Position numbers and translations under genes: made by a program. A stretch of DNA of 64,000 bases from CAIQPV01 sp964480365. Its GTDB lineage: Bacteria > Pseudomonadota > Gammaproteobacteria > Burkholderiales > Gallionellaceae. This document shows positions 1 to 7,975 of this stretch, piece by piece. Within the stretch, counting starts at the first letter, position 1. Each line of letters starts with the position of its first letter. The stretch lies in the NCBI GenBank assembly GCA_964480365.1, contig CAYZPM010000019.1, forward strand, positions 10,205 to 74,204, in the 5' to 3' direction. The notes under the pieces were generated by a model. That model did no database searches. It saw nothing but the letters and a program-made list of their open reading frames with translations, and was not told the DNA's origin.

Positions 1-24
1 CAACGCTGTTGTGAAGGAGTCGGT

Positions 25-2784
25 TTGAGTAAGACGCCAAACGAACAAAACCAGTTGCGAACAAACGCCGAGGCGCAACTCGCACGCGCGCCGGAGAAGA
101 AACTGGGGCCGCGCCCAGCCGAGAAACTGCTGCACGAACTCCAGTTGCATCAGATCGAGTTGGAGATGCAGAACGAGCAATTGCGACAGTCACAGGTTGA
201 ACTGGAAAAATCCCGTGACCGCTACCTGGATTTCTATGATTTTTCCCCAGTCGGTTATCTCACCCTCAATCACGGGGGGATGATCGACGAAATTAATCTC
301 ACCGGTGCAGCGATGCTCGGGGTCGAGCGCAACAAGCTTCCATATCGCCGCTTCGCCAATTTCGTTGCCACGGAGGATCGCGACCGCTGGCACCTCTATT
401 TTCTGAATGTGTTAAAAAGCGACGATACACTTGCTTGTGAGCTGACACTCCAACACGACGACGCACCCTCCTTTTACGCTAGGCTGGATTGTCTTTGCCT
501 GAAAAATGGCGACAAAGAATCAGTGGTGCGCGTCGTGTTGACCGATGCGCAGCTTGAAAAAACCCATAGGCAAACTTTGAGGGATATAGAGTATCAAAAA
601 TTTGCAATGGATCAGCATTCGATCGTGGCAATTACCGATGTAAGCGGCACTATTACCTACGCCAACGATAAATTCTGCTCGATCAGCCAGTATTCACGCG
701 ATGAACTGCTTGGGCAGAATCATCGTTTACTTAATTCCGGGACGCATTCGAAAGAGTTTTTTAATGACATGTACCGCACCATTGCTGCTGGTGAGGTCTG
801 GCATGGGGATATTTGCAATCGTGCCAAGGACGGCAGCCTGTATTGGGTGGCGACCACCATCGTTCCAAACTTAGACAGTGATGGGCTTCCGTTTCAATAT
901 GTTGCTATACGAACAGATATCACCGAACGCAAGAAATCTGAAGAGGCGCGCACCGCAGAGCTGGAGCAAGTGGCGGAGAACATGCGCATTTTCGTCAAGC
1001 ATGCCCCAATCAGCATTGCAATGTTTGATTGCACCATGAATTATCTGGCGGCGAGCGACCAGTGGATCGCGGATTACGGACGTGGCTATGCGGATTTGGT
1101 TGGGCGCAACCATTATGAAGTTCATCCTGATCTGCCGGATGGGTGGAGACATGTGCATCAACAATGCCTGGCAGGGGCGACGCTTAAGAATGACAATGAC
1201 CTTTGGTACCAGAGCGACGGCAGCAGGGAATGGCTAAGCTGGGTCGTCCTGCCTTGGCGCTATCCCAGCGGCAAGATCGGGGGCATCATCATTTCCGCTG
1301 AGAACATCACTGAACGTAAGATCGCTGAGGAGGCACTACGGAAAAGCGAAGAAAATTATCGCAGCCTGTTTGCAAACATGCTGGATGGATATGCGCATTG
1401 CAGAATACTGTTAGCGCAAGGCATTCCACAAGATTTCATCTATCTAAATGTCAACAGCCAATTCGAGAAGCTGACCGGGCTGAAGAATGTAGTCGGTAAA
1501 AAGGTCAGCGAGGTCATTCCGGGCATACGAGAATCCAACCCGGAACTGTTAGAGATTTACGGAAGAGTGGCTTCAACCGGAAATCCGGAATCGTTCGAAA
1601 CTTATTTGGAGCCATTGCGAATATGGTTTTCTGTTGCTGTCTACAGTACGGAAAAAGAACATTTCGTTGCAGTATTTAAAGACATTACCGAACACAAACA
1701 ATCTGAGCAAGAATTGATTGTCATGAATAATCAATTGACGCACGAAGTCGCAAAAAGAACCGCCGACTTATCCGCGCTCACCGCGCATATCCAGAAAATA
1801 GCGGAATCGGAAAGGTCAAACTTGGCGCGCGAATTGCACGATGAATTGGGCAGTACGCTGGCTGGCATAAGCATGGAGCTCGGACGGCTAAAAGGAAAAA
1901 TTTCCGCTCCTGAACTGTTACAGGATATGTCCTTGATCAAAGAACTTGTATCACATGCTACCCAGACCACGCGGGGGGTCATCGATCAACTCTACCCAAC
2001 CGTTCTGGATACCTATGGCTTTGTTGCCGCAGTTGAGTGGCTGGTTAATGAGTATAGAAAGCACTCTGAAATTGATGTTGAACTCGCCTTGTCAAATGAA
2101 GAGTTTGTCATGGAACCAACTTTTGCCTTGGCGGCATATCGCATCACCCAAGAGTGCCTGACCAACGTTGCCAAGCATGCCGGGGCCAGCAAGGTGCACA
2201 TTGATGCAAAAGCCAGCAACGGTTTTCTTGATCTGACCATACATGACAACGGGAAAGGCTTGTCCGGCAGGATAAATACCGGCAGCCACGGGATTTTCGG
2301 AATGATCGAACGGGCGCGTTATCTGGGAGGTTTGATGGAAATCGGGAGCGAGGATGGGAAGGGAACGACTGCCCACCTCCACCTTCCTCTGGCATCCGAC
2401 CGACCAACATACAAAAAAAGGGTATTGGTAGTCGACGATCATGCCATCGTCCGTGATGCTCTGCGGCAGCTTCTGGACAGGGAGACTGACGATTTTTCAG
2501 TCGAGGGAGAGGCTGCGGACGGAAAGGTCGCCGTCCAGATGGCTATTGAAGGCGAGTGGGATCTTATGCTGCTGGACATCACCCTGCCGAAAAAGAACGG
2601 TATAAAAGTGCTGGAAGAAGTCATTGCGGTCAAGTCTAATCTGCCCATCATCATGCTGAGCAGCCATTCGAAAGATGAATATGGAGAGCTCGCGCTTTCG
2701 AAAGGGGCGGCTGGCTATATTGAGAAAGGGGAAACAAGCAAATTGATTGAAGCGATGCGGCGAGCTACGCTGATCCAACAATAG
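25..2784 (+). CDS. PAS-rich hybrid sensor histidine kinase (HisKA_3 type) with C-terminal receiver
   Basis: A 919-residue predicted cytoplasmic sensor kinase; no membrane segment is seen. After a coiled-coil start (residues 35-65) come four PAS-type regions at about 60-180, 190-305, 315-435 and 440-560, several ending in the D-I-T-E linker typical of PAC motifs. The dimerisation domain is HisKA_3 (NarX/DegS type) with phospho-acceptor H605 in ELHDELGS. An HATPase domain (N-box near 695-715, DNGKGL near 745) and a receiver domain (800-915, acidic pair in VVDDH, D851 in LLDITLP) follow. The TTG start at 25 is chosen because AAGGAG lies at 14-19. NarX-like kinases usually act on a separate NarL-like regulator; here the NarL-like receiver is fused and has no HTH, so the output partner is unknown. 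The first PAS module is closely related to that of the kinase at 39376-41439. Confidence 0.9.
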   Translation: MSKTPNEQNQLRTNAEAQLARAPEKKLGPRPAEKLLHELQLHQIELEMQNEQLRQSQVELEKSRDRYLDFYDFSPVGYLTLNHGGMIDEINLTGAAMLGVERNKLPYRRFANFVATEDRDRWHLYFLNVLKSDDTLACELTLQHDDAPSFYARLDCLCLKNGDKESVVRVVLTDAQLEKTHRQTLRDIEYQKFAMDQHSIVAITDVSGTITYANDKFCSISQYSRDELLGQNHRLLNSGTHSKEFFNDMYRTIAAGEVWHGDICNRAKDGSLYWVATTIVPNLDSDGLPFQYVAIRTDITERKKSEEARTAELEQVAENMRIFVKHAPISIAMFDCTMNYLAASDQWIADYGRGYADLVGRNHYEVHPDLPDGWRHVHQQCLAGATLKNDNDLWYQSDGSREWLSWVVLPWRYPSGKIGGIIISAENITERKIAEEALRKSEENYRSLFANMLDGYAHCRILLAQGIPQDFIYLNVNSQFEKLTGLKNVVGKKVSEVIPGIRESNPELLEIYGRVASTGNPESFETYLEPLRIWFSVAVYSTEKEHFVAVFKDITEHKQSEQELIVMNNQLTHEVAKRTADLSALTAHIQKIAESERSNLARELHDELGSTLAGISMELGRLKGKISAPELLQDMSLIKELVSHATQTTRGVIDQLYPTVLDTYGFVAAVEWLVNEYRKHSEIDVELALSNEEFVMEPTFALAAYRITQECLTNVAKHAGASKVHIDAKASNGFLDLTIHDNGKGLSGRINTGSHGIFGMIERARYLGGLMEIGSEDGKGTTAHLHLPLASDRPTYKKRVLVVDDHAIVRDALRQLLDRETDDFSVEGEAADGKVAVQMAIEGEWDLMLLDITLPKKNGIKVLEEVIAVKSNLPIIMLSSHSKDEYGELALSKGAAGYIEKGETSKLIEAMRRATLIQQ

Positions 2785-2848
2785 CAATATCGCTGTCGCT
2801 AGGTATCTGTTTTTATTTTTACATTTACTAAATATAGAGCATTGAAAA

Positions 2849-3166
2849 ATGGCTGAATTCAAGAATATAGATGTGATGGAATTGAAGACCTTGCTAGAAA
2901 AAGGAAACATCTGTCTGGTAGATGTGCGTACCGAGGCGGAGGTCAGGCAAGGATTTATTAAAGGGGCAGAAATGCTGCCTTTGCATTTGTTACCTGTACG
3001 TATGCATGAATTTGATAGTGCTGTACCGACCGTGTTCTATTGTCGCGTTGGCGCACGTTCGGCGCAGGCTGCGACGTTCGCCGCAGCAAAAGGTTTTGCA
3101 AATGCTTATAACCTGCAAGGCGGAATCCTTGCGTGGGCGCAGGCGGGTTTACCGTTGGTGACATGA
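2849..3166 (+). CDS. Single-domain rhodanese-like protein
   Basis: A 105-residue single rhodanese domain. The CRVGARS loop (residues 65-71) supplies the catalytic cysteine C65, the persulfide carrier in sulfurtransferases, and the VDVRTEAE motif lies near residues 24-31. There is no signal peptide, so it is cytoplasmic. It starts 64 bp after the hybrid kinase on the same strand and may be co-transcribed, though no functional link is evident. The physiological sulfur donor and acceptor cannot be told from sequence. Confidence 0.88.
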   Translation: MAEFKNIDVMELKTLLEKGNICLVDVRTEAEVRQGFIKGAEMLPLHLLPVRMHEFDSAVPTVFYCRVGARSAQAATFAAAKGFANAYNLQGGILAWAQAGLPLVT

Positions 3167-3417
3167 GGAATAGTATTAATGTTTTACTGCTTGCTGTCTT
3201 ATGTACCCCGTAAGCGCTAATCAGACGTTTCGACCGTACTATCACCGTTGATTAAGGTGTCAATATGTGTGGACGCTTCCTCTTCCATGGCTAACTGTCA
3301 AGCGAAACTGAACCATATCGCATTCCAGGAACAATCGTGGGTATGCCATCGGGGGTGAAGAAGCCAGCTACGAATGTGAAAACATAATCCATGCGGCAAC
3401 GCGGCAAGGAGGATGAG

Positions 3418-5559
3418 ATGACCAAACAGGCAACAGTCGTACGACCAGGGAAACCGTATCCTCAAGGTGCGACTTGGGATGGCGAGGGAGTGAATTTCGC
3501 GCTTTTTTCAGAGCATGCGGAAAAAGTGGAGCTATGCCTGTTCGATGCGCGCGGTCGGCGCGAAACAGATCGTGTCGAGATGCGTGAACAGACCGACCTG
3601 GTGTGGCACTGCTATCTGCCTGGAGCAAAACCTAGTCTTTTGTATGGCTACCGTGTTTACGGCCCCTACCAGCCGCAGCAGGGACACCGTTTTAATCCCA
3701 ACAAACTTCTGCTGGACCCATACGCCAAAGCGGTGGTGGGGAGGCTGCGCTGGAGCGACGCCAATTTCGGTTATAAGATCGGAGCCAAGCAGGAAGACCT
3801 GTCTTTCGACTGGCGTGACAACGCCTTGGCCATGCCAAAATGCCAAGTGATCGATCCGTCTTTCGACTGGGAGGGTGACCAACCTCCAGATACGGCTTGG
3901 AACGACACCATCATTTACGAGTTGCACGTCAAGGGCTTTACCGCGCTTCATCCCGATATTCCCGAGGCTTTGCGCGGAACCTATTCCGGCCTTGCCAGCG
4001 CTCCGGCGATTGCACATTTGCAGCGCTTGGGGGTGACGACCGTGGAACTGATGCCGGTGCATTTTTTTGTGGACGACTTCCGTTTGCAGCAGCTTGGGTT
4101 GCGCAACTACTGGGGTTACAATTCCATCGGTTTTTTCGTACCGGAGCGGCGCTATGCTGCGACCGACGACGCGGAGCGCGAATTCAAAACCATGGTCAAG
4201 ACACTGCACCGGGCGGGGCTCGAAGTGATTCTTGACGTGGTGTACAACCACACCGCCGAAGGCAACCATCTCGGGCCGACGCTGAGTTTACGCGGGATCG
4301 ATAACGCCGCCTATTATCGTCTGACGCAAAATAACCGGCGCTTTTACATGGATTACACCGGCACCGGCAACACCCTCAACATGATGCACCCGCGCGTGCT
4401 GCAATTGATCATGGACAGCCTGCGCTACTGGGTGCAGGAAATGCATGTGGACGGCTTTCGTTTCGATCTGGCGGCGGCGCTGGCGCGGGAATTGCATGAT
4501 GTGGACAGACTCGGCGCCTTTTTCGACATCATCCATCAGGACCCGGTGCTGTCTCGGGTGAAGCTTATCGCCGAACCCTGGGATCTTGGGGAGGGTGGCT
4601 ATCAGATTGGCAATTTCCCGGTGGGATGGACTGAGTGGAATGCCAAATACCGTGATGCGGTGCGCGCCTACTGGAAGGGTGGTGGAGGGCTAATTGGCGA
4701 TCTTGCCTACCGCCTCACCGGATCGAGCGACCTGTATGCCCACAATGGTCGTCGGCCATATGCCAGCATCAATTTCATTACCGCCCACGATGGCTTCACC
4801 CTGCATGACCTGGTTAACTACGAACAGAAGCGTAATCTGGCCAATGGCGAGGAAAACCGGGATGGACTCGACAAAAACCTGTCATGGAACTGTGGCGTCG
4901 AAGGACCGACCGACAAAGCGGACATCCTCGCGTTGCGCGCCCGGCAAAAGCGCAACTTTCTGGCCACCTTGTTTCTTTGCCAGGGTGTTCCAATGTTACT
5001 GTATGGCGACGAGATGGGGCGCACCCAGCAGGGCAACAACAATGCCTATTGCCAAGACAACGAGATTAGCTGGCTCAACTGGGAACTGAAACCAGAAGAT
5101 GAAGAACTGCTTGCGTTCGTCCAGCACATGATCGGCTTGCGCAAAGCGCACCCCGTTTTCCGCAGAAGCAGCTTTTTCCAGGAACAGAGGCTACGTGGGA
5201 AAATCAAGAATATCCTATGGTTTAACCCCGACGGGCTGGAAATGTGCGACGACGAGTGGAATCTGGGTTTTGCCCGCTGCCTCGGCATGTATCTCGCGGG
5301 AGACGCCATCGGCGAGGTCGACAGGCGTGGAAGCCCTGTTGGTGATGACGATTTCCTGCTCATGCTAAATGCCTCTCCCGACGAGATCCCTTTCACGCTG
5401 CCGGGCTTTCGTACTCACGTTCGCTGGCGCCCTGTTGTGGACACGAGTTTTGAGTCAGAACATTCAGATATGAAGCATTATGCTCGTGGCAGTACCTATC
5501 CTCTACAGGGACGATCACTGGTACTGCTACGGCAGCCGAGATCGGCAAATCAGAAGTGA
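3418..5559 (+). CDS. glgX: Glycogen debranching enzyme GlgX (GH13 isoamylase type)
   Basis: Hydrolyses alpha-1,6 branches of glycogen after phosphorylase trimming. About 713 residues, normal for GlgX/TreX. An N-terminal CBM48-like domain (residues 10-110) precedes the GH13 barrel. Expected catalytic residues are present: nucleophile D350 (DGFRFDLA), acid/base E386 (IAEPWDLG) and D458 (TAHDGFTLHD). The ATG at 3418 is preferred because AAGGAGG lies at 3406-3412; an upstream in-frame ATG at 3391 would start ahead of that ribosome binding site. No other glycogen genes are adjacent in the window. Confidence 0.95.
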   Translation: MTKQATVVRPGKPYPQGATWDGEGVNFALFSEHAEKVELCLFDARGRRETDRVEMREQTDLVWHCYLPGAKPSLLYGYRVYGPYQPQQGHRFNPNKLLLDPYAKAVVGRLRWSDANFGYKIGAKQEDLSFDWRDNALAMPKCQVIDPSFDWEGDQPPDTAWNDTIIYELHVKGFTALHPDIPEALRGTYSGLASAPAIAHLQRLGVTTVELMPVHFFVDDFRLQQLGLRNYWGYNSIGFFVPERRYAATDDAEREFKTMVKTLHRAGLEVILDVVYNHTAEGNHLGPTLSLRGIDNAAYYRLTQNNRRFYMDYTGTGNTLNMMHPRVLQLIMDSLRYWVQEMHVDGFRFDLAAALARELHDVDRLGAFFDIIHQDPVLSRVKLIAEPWDLGEGGYQIGNFPVGWTEWNAKYRDAVRAYWKGGGGLIGDLAYRLTGSSDLYAHNGRRPYASINFITAHDGFTLHDLVNYEQKRNLANGEENRDGLDKNLSWNCGVEGPTDKADILALRARQKRNFLATLFLCQGVPMLLYGDEMGRTQQGNNNAYCQDNEISWLNWELKPEDEELLAFVQHMIGLRKAHPVFRRSSFFQEQRLRGKIKNILWFNPDGLEMCDDEWNLGFARCLGMYLAGDAIGEVDRRGSPVGDDDFLLMLNASPDEIPFTLPGFRTHVRWRPVVDTSFESEHSDMKHYARGSTYPLQGRSLVLLRQPRSANQK

Positions 5560-5694
5560 CGCCTCCCGACATTATGGGTGGCGGATTTCATTACAGACGT
5601 TCACCACAAATCTAAATCAACCATGAAATACGATTTGATTACCGCGTGATCTTTCATCCAGAAACTCATAATCAACTACAGATTACGAATACCC

Positions 5695-7311
5695 CTAATT
5701 TTCTGGCACAGCCAACAGTTCATCCAGTCTGTCCCAGTTTGCCAAGTCTGCGGGAATGCCACCCTGTTCTACATCATTTAAAAATTCCACCGTCCTGGCA
5801 AGTTCATGCGGCATCAAGGGTTGCTGTCCTGCTTGCAGCATTTGCAATACGCCGAGATCGGCTTCCGATGCGTTGTTTGCCTCATTCCGTCGTCGCACAA
5901 TGCGTGCGCTCAGCGTGGCGGGGCCAGCCTTCATGGAGACAACGACAAACGGCACAGATAGGCTTAGAGCGAGCGCATGGAACTGTTCGCGCTCGCCTTG
6001 TTTGAGGAAGGCCGCATCCACAATCACCGTGAAGCCTGCATCAAGCAAATCGCGCGCGAGTTCATGCAGCCGGATGTAAGTGCGCCGAGTTGCATCGCTG
6101 CTGTAAATGCCTTCGCCTACACGCGAGCTACTGTCGTCAAGCGGGTTCATACCGAACAAACGTTTGCGCTCCACATCGGAGCGTATGCGTATCGCCTGCA
6201 ACCGTTCCAATGCGGCTTGGGCAAAGGTGCTCTTGCCTGAACCCGGCAGGCCATGGGTGATAATCAGTGCGGGGCTGCGCTTGGCTAAACACTCATCGGC
6301 CAGCGCCAGATAGTTGCGGCAATCCGTCAGTGCCTGCGTCTGAACCAGTTGACTGTGATCGGGCTGATAGGCACGGATGGCGCTGACCTTGGCGCGCACC
6401 CCGGCGCGGTAGGCCAGATAGAAACGCAACACCGATACGCCCGCGTAATCGCCCGTCGTCTCCAGATAAGTATTCAGGAAGCGGTAGGCCAGATCGGAAC
6501 GCTGGCAGTGCAACAGATCCATAACCAGAAAGGCAACTTCGTCCATCACGTCAATCCAGCGTAGTGCGGGATTAAATTCGATACCATCGAAGGGAACGGG
6601 TTGGTTACCGATGAGAACAATATTTCCCAAATGCAGATCGCCGTGACATTCGCGCACGCAGCCCTGCTCACGGCGCTGGGTGAAATATTTTTCGCATGCG
6701 GTGTAGGCATACCCGGTGGATCGACTTAGCTCTGCCACTGCATCCCGGTCAGTCTGCGCTGTCAGCAACAACAATAACGCCTTGAAATTTTGCATGGCCG
6801 CAGCACGAATTGTCGCTGGCGTACCCAATACCGAGTCTGCGTCAGCATGAGACAAGCCACCATGAAAAACTGCCAGCATGGCGGCAAGCTTGTCCATATA
6901 TTGCGGCATAACCTTGTCGCGTGCCAGCAAGTGATCCAACTGTTTTGTGGTTGCGAAACGCCGCATCCTGACGGCGTATTCGATGGCCGGTTGAGCACCG
7001 AATTCCGGTGAAGCCGAATTCCCACCGATGGGGATAACATCGAGATAAATCCTGGGCGCCAACCGGCGGTTGAGCCTGATCTCTTCGGAGCAATAGAACT
7101 GGCGCGCCTCCAGGCTGGTAAAATTCAGGAAACCCAAATCGAGCGCCTTCTTGATTTTGTATGCGTAACGTCCTGCCAACAGCACCCAGGAAATGTGCGT
7201 TTCAACCAGCCGCACGCCATGCGCCGCATGAGGGAAGCGGTGCCTGTCCCGCAAGGCGGCAACGAGAGTCTGTTGGTTTGCGTAATCAGTTTGATTGGTT
7301 CGCGCAGGCAT
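5695..7311 (-). CDS. Bifunctional aminoglycoside-phosphotransferase-like / P-loop kinase protein
   Basis: A 538-residue fusion. The N-terminal half (to about residue 335) is a protein-kinase-like APH fold with CHGDLHLGN as catalytic loop and PFDGIEFN in the metal-binding position. The C-terminal half has a Walker A motif GLPGSGKST (K360) and resembles small-molecule P-loop kinases. The combination is a known but functionally uncharacterised bacterial family (COG2187 plus COG0645-like); the substrate is unknown, and resistance to aminoglycosides should not be assumed. It is divergent from the NlpC/P60 gene with only 57 bp between starts. Confidence 0.82.
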   Translation of the reverse strand: MPARTNQTDYANQQTLVAALRDRHRFPHAAHGVRLVETHISWVLLAGRYAYKIKKALDLGFLNFTSLEARQFYCSEEIRLNRRLAPRIYLDVIPIGGNSASPEFGAQPAIEYAVRMRRFATTKQLDHLLARDKVMPQYMDKLAAMLAVFHGGLSHADADSVLGTPATIRAAAMQNFKALLLLLTAQTDRDAVAELSRSTGYAYTACEKYFTQRREQGCVRECHGDLHLGNIVLIGNQPVPFDGIEFNPALRWIDVMDEVAFLVMDLLHCQRSDLAYRFLNTYLETTGDYAGVSVLRFYLAYRAGVRAKVSAIRAYQPDHSQLVQTQALTDCRNYLALADECLAKRSPALIITHGLPGSGKSTFAQAALERLQAIRIRSDVERKRLFGMNPLDDSSSRVGEGIYSSDATRRTYIRLHELARDLLDAGFTVIVDAAFLKQGEREQFHALALSLSVPFVVVSMKAGPATLSARIVRRRNEANNASEADLGVLQMLQAGQQPLMPHELARTVEFLNDVEQGGIPADLANWDRLDELLAVPEN

Positions 7312-7368
7312 AATCCAGAATTATCCATTACTTTACAAACACCACTACTCTACCGTAAATTGCAGCAT

Positions 7369-7854
7369 ATGAAGAAACTCCTGTTCATCCTGTTGCTACT
7401 GCTATGCAGCGCCTGTGCGACTACACAGCGTGATGTTCCTGCCACTTCGTCCGAAACGGAAAATTTTCCGAGTGAAGCAATGAACGATCTGGCAATTTAC
7501 GCGATTAGTCTGGCCGAAACACCGTATCGGTATGGCGGCACTTCCCCTGAGAGCGGATTTGATTGCAGCGGGTTTGTGCGTCATGTTTTTTTGAAGTCGC
7601 TCGGGTTGCAACTGCCGCGCACAACCCTGGAAATGAGCCGCATAGGTGAGCCGCTACAGGAAGGGCAATTACGTCCCGGCGACCTGGTATTTTTCAATAC
7701 GCAGCAACAACCCTATTCGCACGTCGGCATCTATGTGGGTGAAAACCGTTTCGTGCATGCCCCCAAAAGCGGAAAGGCCATTACCATAGTTAGTATGCGG
7801 GAGAATTATTGGCGGAGCCGCTACGATGGCGCGCGGCGCATTACCTCGCATTGA
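7369..7854 (+). CDS. NlpC/P60 family lipoprotein endopeptidase
   Basis: A 161-residue predicted outer-membrane or periplasmic lipoprotein that would cleave peptidoglycan stem peptides. A short hydrophobic signal (residues 4-15) ends in a lipobox-like LCSAC with C16 as acyl site. The NlpC/P60 catalytic residues are visible: C66 in FDCSGF, H118 in SHVGIY and a third polar residue near H130 (VHAPKSG). The ATG at 7369 is chosen because the signal peptide begins there; an in-frame extension back to 7195 would run through the neighbouring divergent gene. Resembles the Spr/MepS group. Confidence 0.9.
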   Translation: MKKLLFILLLLLCSACATTQRDVPATSSETENFPSEAMNDLAIYAISLAETPYRYGGTSPESGFDCSGFVRHVFLKSLGLQLPRTTLEMSRIGEPLQEGQLRPGDLVFFNTQQQPYSHVGIYVGENRFVHAPKSGKAITIVSMRENYWRSRYDGARRITSH

Positions 7855-7870
7855 CCCGATTTTATCGGGT
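7854..7870. terminator. Hairpin directly after the NlpC/P60 stop codon
   Basis: A perfect 7-bp stem ACCCGAT/ATCGGGT with a TTT loop starts on the last base of the stop codon. There is no T-run after it, so it may be an RNA-stabilising hairpin or a weak terminator rather than a classical intrinsic terminator. Confidence 0.4.
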
Positions 7871-7975
7871 GCACATAGCATAAATTGTCATTTGCTGCTA
7901 GATTTCCAAAAATTGATTTCACCCGGATGTTTCATTGTTGCGTAAACCTGCAAGAAAAATCAGATTGAATCGCCG

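Noticed and set aside
3265..3294. Short frame beginning MCGRF, like the start of SRAP/HMCES (YedK) proteins
   Set aside because: It stops after nine codons, and the following sequence in any frame does not continue as a SRAP domain that I can recognise. At best a tiny remnant; not annotated.
3391..3417. Upstream in-frame ATG of glgX
   Set aside because: The strong AAGGAGG sits after this ATG and directly before the ATG at 3418.
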